DNA of 34,742 nt from Burkholderiales bacterium (GTDB taxonomy: Bacteria; Pseudomonadota; Gammaproteobacteria; Burkholderiales; Burkholderiaceae): assembly GCA_018971155.1 (NCBI GenBank), contig JAGXBI010000003.1, forward strand, positions 1 to 34,742. The letters are read 5' to 3'. Positions 1 through 11,895 of this stretch are shown one piece after another; the stretch's first letter is position 1, and each line of letters begins with the position of its first letter. The position numbers were made by a program, and so were the translations under genes. The notes beneath the pieces are model-generated. The model saw only the letters and a list, made by a program, of their open reading frames with translations. It did not search any database and had not been told where the DNA came from.

Positions 1-123
1 GCCGCGGCGTTGCGCGACTACTTCATCGCCGCCGATGCGCAGGGCGCGCTGCTGTGGGTGTACCGAGAGCGGCAGACCAGCCGCGGCCAGGCCGCCTGGT
101 ATCTGCACGGGCTGTTCGGGTGA
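1..123 (+). CDS. imuB: ImuB, Y-family polymerase-like protein (3' end only)
   Basis: Only the last 40 codons and the TGA stop are present. The tail reads RDYFIAADAQGALLWVYRER and ends WYLHGLFG; this aromatic C-terminal ending is typical of ImuB, the catalytically inactive Y-family relative that links DnaE2 and ImuA to the beta clamp. The stop lies 3 nt before the dnaE2 start, so the two genes are surely co-transcribed. ImuB acts in SOS-induced translesion synthesis. The identification rests on the tail sequence plus the dnaE2 neighbour; the body of the gene, and any LexA site upstream, lie outside the window. Confidence 0.85.
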   Translation, partial: AAALRDYFIAADAQGALLWVYRERQTSRGQAAWYLHGLFG

Positions 124-126
124 AGC

Positions 127-3290
<3,164 letters not shown>

Positions 3291-3294
<4 letters not shown>

Positions 3295-4226
3295 CTCCAG
3301 ACACCGGTGCGCTCGGTGGCCGGCGACAGGGCGCCGCCGCTCCAGCGCAGCGCCACGGCGCCCGGCCGGTACCAGCCGCGCACGACCTGAAAGCGCCAGA
3401 ACCGCTCGGCGCCGGCAAACTCGCCGAGTGCGGCGGCGTCCCAGACGATCTCGGTGGTGCCTTGCAGCTGCAGCAGATCGCCGCTCGAGAAATCGACGAA
3501 CAGCATCGCCGCACGCGGCTCGCGCACGAGGTTGCCAAGCGTATTGAAATAGCGGTTGCCGTTGAAATCGGGCACCGTCAGGGTATTGCCCTCGATGCGC
3601 ACGAAGCCGGGTCGTCCGCCCCGATGCGAAATATCCACTCCGGCCGCGCTGCCCGCCGGTCCCGCGCCGCTGGCCGTGGCCACGAAGCAGGTATCGGCGA
3701 GCGCGATCAGATCGCGCGACCTCGCATCCAGCGCGGTGAAATGCGTGGCGGGCATGTGGGCCGGCGGCGCCTCGTGAATTTCGCGCATCTGAATGTAGCG
3801 GGGGCAATTGCCGAACGACTGCGTCACGGCGATCTCCAGACGCCGGCGGTCGCTCGCCGTGACGGTGCCGTTGGCCCGGTTGCGCCGTCGCGTGCCGAGG
3901 TCGATACCGAGCAGCCCGACCTGGCCGTGCCGAGCGAGGCCGGCGACGACCGGATCGGCAGCCTGCGGGTCGAGATCGAGGTGCAGCGCATGCGGGTCGG
4001 GCGAGGCGATAAATCCCGGCGCGCCGGCGAGCATCGTCGCGACCGGCCAGCCGTCGGCGTCGGTCGCGCCCAGCAACACGAACGGCAAGGCGGCGAAGAA
4101 CGCGCGGTGCTGGTCGGGCATGAACTCGCGTATGGCCGCGCCGCGCGGGCCGCCCCCGGCCAGTTCCTGTGCCCGCAACTCGCCGTCATGAAAAAGTGTC
4201 GAAGGCGCCACTGTGTCGGGGCTCAT
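3291..4226 (-). CDS. Pyridoxamine 5'-phosphate oxidase family (FMN split-barrel) protein
   Basis: A 311-residue protein with two regions resembling the PNPOx-like split barrel: residues about 35-90 (FVLLGATDADGWPVATML) and about 170-270 (ADTCFVATASG, GVDISHRGGRPGFVRI, then LTVPDFNGNRYFNTLGNL). Family members usually bind FMN or another flavin and act as oxidoreductases; the substrate here is unknown. The ATG shares an ATGA overlap with the upstream GST stop, so it is the second gene of a GST-oxidoreductase operon facing away from a LysR gene. An in-frame extension upstream runs antisense through the GST and was rejected because the overlap start is clean. The specific reaction cannot be read from the sequence. 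Confidence 0.85.
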
Positions 4227-4837
4227 GATGCACTCACCGGCATGGCGACGAACCCCGGCAATGCCTCGACCTGCGCGAGCCAGGCCCGAATGTTGGGGTA
4301 GGGCGTGAGCGCGATGCCGCCCTCCGGCGCATGGGCGATATACGAGTAGCACGCCAGGTCGGCCAGCGTGGGGTGAGCGGCCGCGAGGTAGCGCCGCCCG
4401 CTCAGGTGCTGCTCCATGAACGGCATGAGCCTGTCGGCGATGCGTATCGCCGGGCCGACATCGTCGCCCGGCGCGCCCCAGAGCCGGATCACGCGGGCGG
4501 TGCCCGGGCCGAAGCGGATTTCGCCCGCGGCGATCGACAGCCAGCGTTGTACCTGTGACGCCACCACGGGATCGTCCGGCAACCACAGGCTGCCGGGCGC
4601 ATAGCGCCTGGCCAGATAAACCAGAATCGCGTTGCTGTCGCACAGCACCACACCGCCGTCGTCGAGCACCGGGATCTGGCCAAGCGGATTGAGCGCGCGG
4701 AACCCGGCACTGCGGCGCACCTCGGCTGGCGCATCGACGAAGCGATATGGCAGGCCCAGTATCGAAAGCATCAATTCGACGCGGTGCGAGTGGCCGGAGA
4801 GCCGGGTGCCGTACAGGGTAATGGTTGGTTCGGACAT
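4223..4837 (-). CDS. Glutathione S-transferase family protein
   Basis: A 204-residue cytosolic GST. The N-terminal thioredoxin-fold half includes ITLYGTRLSGHSHRVELML with a Ser/His-rich active-site loop, the cis-proline segment NPLGQIPVLDDG, and the glutathione-binding DSNAILVYLARRY at about residues 67-79. The C-terminal helical half contains YLAAAHPTLADLACYSYI, with the conserved N-capping/Asp region. It probably conjugates or reduces an electrophile with glutathione. It is first in a two-gene operon with the flavin-type oxidoreductase and is divergent from LysR, an arrangement typical of a LysR-controlled stress or detoxification unit. No strong Shine-Dalgarno precedes the ATG. Confidence 0.93.
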   Translation of the reverse strand: MSEPTITLYGTRLSGHSHRVELMLSILGLPYRFVDAPAEVRRSAGFRALNPLGQIPVLDDGGVVLCDSNAILVYLARRYAPGSLWLPDDPVVASQVQRWLSIAAGEIRFGPGTARVIRLWGAPGDDVGPAIRIADRLMPFMEQHLSGRRYLAAAHPTLADLACYSYIAHAPEGGIALTPYPNIRAWLAQVEALPGFVAMPVSAS

Positions 4838-4883
4838 GATTGGACAATGCTCGTTGAGGACTTGAGAACAGAGTAATCATTCC

Positions 4884-4902
4884 GATATTTAACGTAAATA
4901 TC
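4884..4902. promoter_or_regulatory. Perfect inverted repeat in GST/LysR divergent promoter
   Basis: GATATTTA-ACG-TAAATATC is a perfect 8-bp inverted repeat with a 3-nt spacer. It overlaps a second palindrome, ATATCGATAT (4898-4907). It lies between the GST start (4837) and the LysR start (4955) in a locally AT-rich stretch. LysR proteins commonly bind such dyads (T-N11-A type) between divergent genes, so this is a probable operator; its binding is inferred. Confidence 0.6.
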
Positions 4903-4921
4903 GATATACTGAAACTCAGTC

Positions 4922-4936
4922 TTCCGATAATCGGAA
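4922..4936. promoter_or_regulatory. 15-bp perfect palindrome before lysR
   Basis: TTCCGAT-A-ATCGGAA is a perfect palindrome ending 18 nt before the LysR ATG. The half-site TTCCGAT recurs at 4880-4886, just before the first dyad. Two related sites on either side of the probable promoters suggest one autoregulatory and one activating site for the LysR protein. This is inferred from position and symmetry. Confidence 0.6.
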
Positions 4937-4954
4937 TGATGCAAGGCTCACTCC

Positions 4955-5857
4955 ATGGACCGACTCGACGAACTCAGCGTATTGATCGCCATCCTCGATA
5001 CCGGCAGTCTGGCCGCCGCGGGGCGCCGGCTGCGCCGCTCGCCGCCGGCCGTCACGCGCACGCTGGCGGCGCTTGAAGCGCGTGTGGGCATGCGCCTGGT
5101 CGAGCGCTCCACGCGCCATCTGAGCGCGACCGAGGCTGGCGCGCGGCTGGCCGAGCACGCGCGCCGCCTGCTGGCCGACTACGAGGCGGCGGTGCGCGAA
5201 GATGCCGATGCGCCGCTGCACGGCAGGCTGCGTGTCACGGCGCCGCGTATTTTCGGGCGGCGCCACGTCACGCCGGTGGTGACCAGCTACCTCGACAAAT
5301 ATCCTGCAATGCGGGTCGAGCTGGTGCTCAGCGACGCCAATCTGGATTTGATCGAAGAGGGGCTCGACGTGGCGGTACGGATCGGGGCGCTCGTCGACGC
5401 CAGCCTGGTGGCGCGCCGCGTCGGCGAAGTCCGGCGCGTGTGGGTGGCCAGCCCCGACTATCTGGCGCGGCACGGGCGGCCCAGTGCGCCGGGCGACCTG
5501 GCAGCGCATGAAGTGGTCTACACGGCGAGCCGGCCGGTGGCGCCGGAGTGGCGTTTCCGGCATGCCGGGCGCGAGCAGGTGGTGTCGCTCACGCCGCGCC
5601 TGACGGTCAATGCGATCGACGCGACGCTGCTGGCCGTAAAAAGTCACCGCGGCATCGGCCGTGTGCTTTCCTATCAGGTGCTCGACGATCTGGCCGCCGG
5701 CACGCTGGTGCGCCTGCTTGCCGAGTATGAACCGCCGCCGCTGCCGGTGCATCTGGTGATGCCCAGCGCGCGCCACATGGCGCCGAAGCTGCGCGCATTC
5801 CTCGACCATGCGGCCGAGCAGCTCGGCCGGCTCGAGGTGATTCGGCCGATGCGCTGA
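4955..5857 (+). CDS. LysR-family transcriptional regulator
   Basis: A 300-residue LysR-type regulator. The N-terminal winged helix-turn-helix covers about residues 1-60 (LAAAGRRLRRSPPAVTRTL, then LVERSTRHLSATEAG). A linker helix follows, and the periplasmic-binding-protein-like effector domain starts near residue 90 (GRLRVTAPRIFGRRHVTPVV). This form, with a 'RLRVTAP' start and a substrate-domain GLDVAVRIG segment, is common in small LTTRs controlling a divergent GST or oxidoreductase. It ends 1 nt before the stop codon of convergent nasA. The effector is unknown. It probably controls the divergent GST operon and itself through the palindromes at 4884-4936. Confidence 0.95.
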   Translation: MDRLDELSVLIAILDTGSLAAAGRRLRRSPPAVTRTLAALEARVGMRLVERSTRHLSATEAGARLAEHARRLLADYEAAVREDADAPLHGRLRVTAPRIFGRRHVTPVVTSYLDKYPAMRVELVLSDANLDLIEEGLDVAVRIGALVDASLVARRVGEVRRVWVASPDYLARHGRPSAPGDLAAHEVVYTASRPVAPEWRFRHAGREQVVSLTPRLTVNAIDATLLAVKSHRGIGRVLSYQVLDDLAAGTLVRLLAEYEPPPLPVHLVMPSARHMAPKLRAFLDHAAEQLGRLEVIRPMR

Positions 5858-5858
5858 A

Positions 5859-8666
5859 TCAGTGCTGAACCGCCGGCGCCACCATGCGGCGCAATTCCGG
5901 CAGGCAGGAGCCGCACGTCGTGCCGCACTTGAGAGTGTCTTGCAACGCGCGCAGGCGCGCCTCGGGCGGGCCTTGCCGATCGGCCAGACAGGCGTTGATC
6001 TGGCTCTCGGTGACGCCGTTGCAGTTGCATACGGTCTTGCCGCGCGGCTGCACGCCGGCCGGTGCGGTGCGGCTGGGCAACAGCAGCAGGCGTCCCAGCG
6101 CGGAAGTCGTCTGGCCGCTTTCCAGCATTTCGCGCAGCCAGCCCGCCGCGCTGACGTCACCGGCCAGCGAGACGGCCTGCAGCACGCCGTCCTCGATGCG
6201 CAGGCGCCGCGTCGTGCCGCGCCGGTGATCGCGATAGCTCAGCACTTTGGCCTGCGGCGCGCCGGCCAATCCAAACAGGGTTTCGATCTCCTGCTGCAGC
6301 GCGTCGTCGGCGCGCTCGTAGGCGGCCACGCTCCACGATAGCCCGCTGTACGTGCCGCCTGGGCGGCCGAACGGCACGCAACTGGCATAAGGGAAGCATT
6401 TGAAATAGCGCCGCAAGTGCATTTGCCGCAGCAGCACTTCGTCGGCCGGCAACCAGGCGAACACGATCCATTGCCACGGCAGCTCGGCCGGCAGGATCCT
6501 GAGCGCGCAGTGCTTCAACTCCGGCTGCATCGAATGGGGGTCGAGCGCGGGCAGCGTCAGGCTGTTCACGCCGAAGGCTGCTTGCCGGCCGGCCACGCCC
6601 GAGACGTATTCCTCGCCCCAGTGCATTGCCACGAAGGCTTGCCCGGGCGCCACGCTGTCGGTGACGTGCACCGGCAGGATCTGGCTGCCGCGCCGCGAGG
6701 TGAGATGGACGAACGCGCCTTCTCGCAGGCCGAGCCGTTCGACGTCGCGCGGATGCAGGTCGACGGCGGGCTCCGCCGCGTGGCCAAAAGACTGCTCGAG
6801 CGACCCGGTACGGCTCATGCCGTGCCACTGATCGCGCAGGCGCCCGGTGTTCAGCGAAAACGGATAGCGCGCATCGATGGCCTCGGCCAGCGGCGTGTAC
6901 GGCACATCGGCAAAGCGCGCGCGGCCGTCTCCGGTATGAAAGCGGCCTTGGCTGAACAGGCGCTGCCGGCCTTGCGCGGCTCCCGCCGGGAACGGCCACT
7001 GCTGAGGCCCTTCGGTCTCGAGCAGCGCGTACGAGAGCCCGCCGATATCGAGATCGCGGCCGATGGTGGTGGCGCGATGCTCGAGCCAGATCGCCTCGGG
7101 CGAATCGTATGGAAACAGCGTGGCTTGCCCAGGGCGCAGGCGTGCTTCGAGGCGCCGCGCCACGTCGCACACGATCCGCCAGTCGTGGCGGGACTCGCCA
7201 AACGGCGCCAGCGCCGCTCGCACGCGCGAGATGCGGCGCTCTGAATTGGTGACCGTGCCTTCTTTCTCGCCCCATGTGCTGGCCGGCAGCAATACATCGG
7301 CGTAGGGCACCGTGGCGGTGTTGCGATAGGCCTCCTGCACCACCACGAACTCGGCCCGGCTCAGCGCGGCGCGCACGGCGGTTTGCGACGGCAGCGATTG
7401 CGCGGGGTTGGTGCAGGCGATCCAAACGGCCTTGATGGTGCCGTCGCGCAGCCCGTCGAAAATCTCGACGGCGGTTTTGCCGGGTTGCATGGGCACGCTC
7501 GGCACGTCCCACAGGCGGGCGATTTCGGCGCGATGCGCGGGGTTGCCGAGATTGCGGTGGCCCGACAGCAGGTTGGCCATCGCGCCGACTTCGCGACCGC
7601 CCATCGCGTTGGGCTGGCCGGTCAGCGAGAAGGGCCCGGCGCCGGGCTTGCCGATCTGCCCGGTGGCCAGATGAAGATTGATCAGCGCACGATTGTTCGC
7701 CGTGCCGCTGGTCGATTGATTCAATCCCTGGCAATACAGCGAAAGCGTCGGGCCTTGGGCAAACCAGCGTGCCGCGGTGACGATGTCGTCGGCCTTCAGG
7801 CCGCACAGTCGCGCGGCTACGCCGGGCGTGAATTCATGCACGACGGCGCGCAGCGCATCGAAGCCTTCGGTATGCGCATCGATATAGGCGCGGTCGATCA
7901 GTCCTTCCCACAGCATCACGTGCAGCATGCCGTGAAACAGCACGACGTCGGTGCCGGGCTGCAGCGGCAGAAACAGGTCGGCGCCTTGCGCGGTATCGGT
8001 GCGGCGCGGATCGGCAACGATCACGCGCATGCCCGGGTGCCGCGCACGCGCCTCTTCGAGTCGTCGGTATAGCACCGGATGCGCATAGGCGGGATTGGCC
8101 CCGGCGACGAAAACCGTGCCGGCCAATTCGACGTCTTCGTAGCTGCAAGGCGGCGCGTCGACGCCGAACGTGCCTTTATAGCCGGCCACTGCCGAACTCA
8201 TGCACAGCCGCGAGTTCGAGTCGATGTTGTTGGTGCCGATCAAGCCTTTGGCGAGCTTGTTGAAGACGTAATAGTCTTCCGTGAGCAGTTGTCCGGACAC
8301 ATAAAAGGCGACAGCGTCGGGCCCGTGCCGTTGCACGATGTCGGCCAGGCGCTGCGCGACATGATCGAGCGCGTCGTCCCAGCCGGCCGGCGCCAGCGCG
8401 TCGGCACGGTTGTGCCGCAGTGCCGGATGCGCGGCGCGCACCTGGGCGTAGCGATGCGGCGCGGCAGTCAGGTGCAAGGTGCTGCCCTTGGTACACAGCC
8501 GGCCGAAATTGGCGGGATGGTCGGGGTCGCCCGTGACGCCGACGACCTCTTCGCGACCGTCCGGGTGATGCAGGCTGTCGATCAGTACGCCGCAACCGAC
8601 CCCGCAATAGCAGCAGGTCGAGCGCGTGCGTCGTGCGACGGGTTTGGCGGGCGTGCGGTCGGGCAT
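5859..8666 (-). CDS. nasA: Assimilatory nitrate reductase, catalytic subunit
   Basis: A 935-residue cytoplasmic molybdopterin oxidoreductase reducing nitrate to nitrite. The N-terminal [4Fe-4S] ligands are C18, C21, C25 and C58 (CCYCGVGC and GRLCTKG). The expected Mo-ligand cysteine is C155 in SNSRLCMSSAVAGYKG, as in Nas/Nap enzymes. The molybdopterin-binding domains run to about residue 700. The C-terminus has a BFD-like [2Fe-2S] domain (CNCNGVTESQINACL, then CGTTCGSC, about residues 880-930), found in NasA forms that take electrons through an added cluster. No Tat signal precedes the first cluster, which argues against a periplasmic Nap. It is last in nirB-nirD-nasA, starting 9 nt after the nirD stop with GAGG upstream. 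A segment at about residues 735-870 between the Mo domains and BFD was not recognised. The gene may be named nasC or nirA elsewhere. Confidence 0.95.
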   Translation of the reverse strand: MPDRTPAKPVARRTRSTCCYCGVGCGVLIDSLHHPDGREEVVGVTGDPDHPANFGRLCTKGSTLHLTAAPHRYAQVRAAHPALRHNRADALAPAGWDDALDHVAQRLADIVQRHGPDAVAFYVSGQLLTEDYYVFNKLAKGLIGTNNIDSNSRLCMSSAVAGYKGTFGVDAPPCSYEDVELAGTVFVAGANPAYAHPVLYRRLEEARARHPGMRVIVADPRRTDTAQGADLFLPLQPGTDVVLFHGMLHVMLWEGLIDRAYIDAHTEGFDALRAVVHEFTPGVAARLCGLKADDIVTAARWFAQGPTLSLYCQGLNQSTSGTANNRALINLHLATGQIGKPGAGPFSLTGQPNAMGGREVGAMANLLSGHRNLGNPAHRAEIARLWDVPSVPMQPGKTAVEIFDGLRDGTIKAVWIACTNPAQSLPSQTAVRAALSRAEFVVVQEAYRNTATVPYADVLLPASTWGEKEGTVTNSERRISRVRAALAPFGESRHDWRIVCDVARRLEARLRPGQATLFPYDSPEAIWLEHRATTIGRDLDIGGLSYALLETEGPQQWPFPAGAAQGRQRLFSQGRFHTGDGRARFADVPYTPLAEAIDARYPFSLNTGRLRDQWHGMSRTGSLEQSFGHAAEPAVDLHPRDVERLGLREGAFVHLTSRRGSQILPVHVTDSVAPGQAFVAMHWGEEYVSGVAGRQAAFGVNSLTLPALDPHSMQPELKHCALRILPAELPWQWIVFAWLPADEVLLRQMHLRRYFKCFPYASCVPFGRPGGTYSGLSWSVAAYERADDALQQEIETLFGLAGAPQAKVLSYRDHRRGTTRRLRIEDGVLQAVSLAGDVSAAGWLREMLESGQTTSALGRLLLLPSRTAPAGVQPRGKTVCNCNGVTESQINACLADRQGPPEARLRALQDTLKCGTTCGSCLPELRRMVAPAVQH

Positions 8667-8675
8667 CGATTGGCC

Positions 8676-9053
8676 TCACGCCGCGCCGAGCGCGAGCGCC
8701 TGCGTGTCTGCCGTTGCCTCGGGTCGGGATAGCTCGCTGCGCAACATGTATACGGTGCGTTGGTCGCACTGCACCGCGAAGGTCGGCACGCAACCGGCGT
8801 CCGGGGCCAGTGCGCAGCCGTCGTCCAGGCCGATTTGCCAGCCGTGCAACGGACAGGACACGCGCTCGCCGTGCACGATGCCTTGCGAGAGCGGGCCGCC
8901 CTTGTGCGGGCAGCGGTCGAGTACCGCGAACACTTTGTCGTCGCCGTTGCGGAAGATGGCGATATCGCTATGGTTCGCACGCCTGAGCAAGCGCGCGCCC
9001 AGCGCGGGGATGTCGTCGATTTGGCAAATGGCCAGCCAGTTGTCGTCAAGCAT
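8676..9053 (-). CDS. nirD: Nitrite reductase small subunit NirD with complete Rieske motif
   Basis: A 125-residue Rieske-fold protein, the small subunit of NADH-dependent nitrite reductase. It shows a complete cluster motif, CPH at 48-50 and CPLH at 67-70 (C-x-H-x16-C-x2-H), so it should bind a [2Fe-2S] cluster. As I recall it, E. coli NirD has the fold but lacks these ligands. The ATG at 9053 is preceded by GAGGA with a 7-nt spacer, which decides this start over a much longer in-frame extension lying antisense through nirB. It sits between nirB (38 nt upstream) and nasA (9 nt downstream). The last 20 residues, rich in Ala, are not recognised. Confidence 0.93.
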   Translation of the reverse strand: MLDDNWLAICQIDDIPALGARLLRRANHSDIAIFRNGDDKVFAVLDRCPHKGGPLSQGIVHGERVSCPLHGWQIGLDDGCALAPDAGCVPTFAVQCDQRTVYMLRSELSRPEATADTQALALGAA

Positions 9054-9091
9054 TGCAATATCCTCGGGTAAATTCGGCAGCCGATAAGAAG

Positions 9092-11536
9092 TCAAGCCAG
9101 CATGAGCGGCTCGAACTGGCGCAGGTCGACGGCGGCCTCGGCCGGCTGATGCCATGGATCGGGCTCGTCGCGCAGCGCGAACTGCAGGCGCTCCCACAGC
9201 GCGCGCCGGTTGGCCGCATCGTCGAGCACGCGCTTCTTCACATAATCGAGTCCGACCCGGCCGACGTAGTGCACGGTGCGCTCGAGATACCAGCCTTCTT
9301 CGCGATACAGCTGCAAAAAGGCGCCGGCATATTCGAGTACTTCCTCGTGGGTTTTCACCTTGACGAGGAATTGCGCGACTTCGGTCTTGATGCCGCCATT
9401 GCCGGCCACGTAGATCTCCCAGCCCGAGTCGACGCCGATGATGCCGACGTCCTTGATGCCCGACTCGGCGCAATTGCGCGGACAGCCCGACACGGCCAGC
9501 TTGACCTTGTGCGGCGCATACATGCGCCACAGCGCGCGCTCCAGTTCCTGGCCCATGCGGGTCGAGTCCTGGGTGCCGAAGCGGCACCATTCGGAGCCCA
9601 CGCAAGTCTTGACGGTGCGCAGCGCCTTCGCATACGCGTGGCCAGACGGCATGCCGAGCTCGCTCCAGATGGCGGGCAGATCCTCTTTTTTCACCCCGAG
9701 AAGGTCGATGCGCTGGCCGCCGGTGACCTTCACCGCGGGCACCTGGTATTTGTCGACCACGTCGGCGATACGGCGCAGCTCGGCCGAGGTGGTCACGCCG
9801 CCCCACATGCGCGGCACCACCGAGTAGGTGCCGTCCTTCTGGATGTTGGCGTGCGCGCGCTCGTTGATGAAACGCGCCTGCGGATCGTCCTTGGCCTGAT
9901 GCGGCCAGGTGCTGATCAGGTAATAGTTGAGCGCCGGGCGGCAGGTCGCGCAACCGTTGGGCGTGCGCCATTCGAGAAAGCGCATGGCCGCTTCGAGCGA
10001 GAACAACTCGTGCTCGCGAATGGCCTGCCGCACTTGCTCATGGGTGTGGTCGGTGCAGCCGCACAAGGCCTTTTGCTTGGGCGCGGCCGAGTAATCGCCA
10101 CCCAGCGTGCTCATCAGGATCTGTTCGACCAGGCCGGTGCACGAGCCGCACGAGGCCGAGGCTTTGGTGTGCTTGCGCACGTCTTCGAGCGTGAACAGGC
10201 CCTGCTGCTTGATCGCCTGCACGATGGTGCCTTTGCAAACGCCATTGCAGCCGCACACTTCGGCGGTGTCGGCCATTTGCATCGCGCGCTCGGCGCCGCC
10301 GTGGCCGGCATCGCCCAGATTCGCTTCGCCGAACATCAGCGTGTCGCGAATCTCGGCAATGTCGCGACCTTCGCGCAGCAGTTTGAAATACCAGGCGCTG
10401 TCGACCGTGTCGCCGTACAGGCAGGCGCCGATCAGCTTGTCATCCTTGACCACCAGTTTTTTGTAGACGCCGCCCAGCGGGTCTGCCAGCGTGATTTCCT
10501 CGGCGCCGGGGCTGCCCATGAAATCGCCCGCCGAGAACAGATCGATACCGGTGACCTTGAGCTTGGTCGAGGTGACCGAGCCGGTGTAGCGGCCGATGCC
10601 GAAATGCGCGAGGTGATTGGCGCACACCCTGGCCTGTTCGAACAGCGGCGCCACCAACCCGTAGGCGATGCCGCGATGGCTGACGCATTCGCCGACCGCG
10701 TAGATGCGCGGATCGAACGTCTGCATCGTGTCGTTGACGACGATGCCGCGCTGGCAGTGAATGCCGGCCGCCTCGGCCAGCGCCGTGTTGGGGCGAATGC
10801 CGACGGCCATGACCACCAGGTCGGCGGGGATTTCCTCGCCGCCGGCCAGCCGCACGGCGCGCACGCGGCCGGTTTCGCCGTCGGACCCGGTGCCGAGCAA
10901 CGCGGCGGTTTGCGCGCCCAGTTTGAAGTGCAGGCCGCGCGCTTCGAGCGATTGCCTGAGCAGGTCGCCGGCGGTGCGATCGAGCTGGCGCTCGAGCAGC
11001 CACTCGGCCAGATGCACCACCGTGACCTGCATGCCGCGCGCGGCCAGACCGTTGGCTGCTTCAAGACCGAGCAGCCCGCCGCCGATGACCACCGCGCTGC
11101 GGTAGCGCGAACTCGCGTCGATCATCGCCTGCGTGTCGGCGATGTCACGATAGGCCAGCACACCGTCCAGGTCGCGACCCGGCACCGGCAAAATGAATGG
11201 GTCGGAGCCGGTAGCCAGCAGGAGGCGATCGTAGTCGCAGACGATGCCGTCGTCGGTACTGACCTGGCGCCGCACGCGATCGATCCTGGCGACCTTCTTG
11301 CCCGCATGCAGCGTGATGCCGTTGTCGCGATACCACTCGAACGGGTTGAGCACGATCTGCTCGACAGTCTGCTCTCCGGCGAGCACCGGCGAGAGCAGGA
11401 TCCGGTTGTAGTTCGGATGCGGCTCGGCGCCGAATACGGTGATCTCGTACATGTCCGGGGCCAGTTTGAGGAGTTCCTCGATGGCGCGCACACCCGCCAT
11501 GCCGTTACCCACCATCACCAGTTTCATCTTACGCAT
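9092..11536 (-). CDS. nirB: NADH-dependent nitrite reductase large subunit
   Basis: An 814-residue cytoplasmic siroheme enzyme reducing nitrite to ammonium. The domain order is as follows. An FAD/NAD(P)-binding half begins MKLVMVGNGMAGVRAIEEL and contains LLLATGSDPFILPVPG and VVIGGGLLGLEAANGL. Two BFD-like iron-sulfur segments follow (CGCNGVCKG...CGSC and LCGCTDHTHEQ...CATC). The siroheme/[4Fe-4S] nitrite reductase half has cluster cysteines at C645, C651 (CVGSEWC), C685 and C689 (CPRNC). The start at 11536 has AGGAG 10 nt upstream; a second ATG lies 9 nt further in. Longer in-frame extensions run into the intergenic region and were rejected. It is first in nirB-nirD-nasA and divergent from a nitrate transporter. 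No siroheme synthase gene is in view. Confidence 0.97.
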   Translation of the reverse strand: MRKMKLVMVGNGMAGVRAIEELLKLAPDMYEITVFGAEPHPNYNRILLSPVLAGEQTVEQIVLNPFEWYRDNGITLHAGKKVARIDRVRRQVSTDDGIVCDYDRLLLATGSDPFILPVPGRDLDGVLAYRDIADTQAMIDASSRYRSAVVIGGGLLGLEAANGLAARGMQVTVVHLAEWLLERQLDRTAGDLLRQSLEARGLHFKLGAQTAALLGTGSDGETGRVRAVRLAGGEEIPADLVVMAVGIRPNTALAEAAGIHCQRGIVVNDTMQTFDPRIYAVGECVSHRGIAYGLVAPLFEQARVCANHLAHFGIGRYTGSVTSTKLKVTGIDLFSAGDFMGSPGAEEITLADPLGGVYKKLVVKDDKLIGACLYGDTVDSAWYFKLLREGRDIAEIRDTLMFGEANLGDAGHGGAERAMQMADTAEVCGCNGVCKGTIVQAIKQQGLFTLEDVRKHTKASASCGSCTGLVEQILMSTLGGDYSAAPKQKALCGCTDHTHEQVRQAIREHELFSLEAAMRFLEWRTPNGCATCRPALNYYLISTWPHQAKDDPQARFINERAHANIQKDGTYSVVPRMWGGVTTSAELRRIADVVDKYQVPAVKVTGGQRIDLLGVKKEDLPAIWSELGMPSGHAYAKALRTVKTCVGSEWCRFGTQDSTRMGQELERALWRMYAPHKVKLAVSGCPRNCAESGIKDVGIIGVDSGWEIYVAGNGGIKTEVAQFLVKVKTHEEVLEYAGAFLQLYREEGWYLERTVHYVGRVGLDYVKKRVLDDAANRRALWERLQFALRDEPDPWHQPAEAAVDLRQFEPLMLA

Positions 11537-11895
11537 TGCAGCCTCGCTCCTGAAATTGCGGCACCGCCAGCGCACCGCTTGAGCAGAGTTCAGCAAGATG
11601 CATGCCACGGTGTGAGCCTTTGCCTGGCGCAGTGCGCGCCGGCCGGCCGGCACCATTGCGGCGCACGAGCCGCACGTTGCCAGTGCGATCGGGCCATGGA
11701 CGGGCACGATGGCGCCCAGGCGGTGCACCGGGCGGGGCGATCCGTGCCGTTCCCATGTGGCTCGATAGCGGGCGTTCGAGCGCCGGCACCGCCGCCCGTG
11801 CGGGCGCTGCGCGCTCAGGCAGGCATGCAGCGCATGCGATGGCATCGAATTTGCTGAGTGCTCCCGCAGGACCTGACAATTGGGAGAGATGTGCA
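11537..11895. promoter_or_regulatory. Divergent nirB / nitrate transporter control region
   Basis: These 359 bp contain no supportable gene and must hold the promoters for both the nirBD-nasA operon and the transporter. Visible elements are CGGTGCACCG (11721-11730, perfect palindrome), CGCCCG-TG-CGGGCG (11793-11806, a compact hairpin) and a GCATGC pair separated by AGC about 90 nt before the transporter start. GGGAGA (11882-11887) is the transporter's ribosome-binding site. I could not identify a convincing sigma-54 GG-N10-GC element with a good consensus, an FNR box or a clear NasT/NasR two-hairpin leader. The regulator is unknown. Confidence 0.5.

Noticed and set aside
9053-11857. 934-codon open frame on the plus strand opposite nirB
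   Set aside because: The composition is typical of a frame shadow and it has no domain. nirB on the other strand has all expected motifs.
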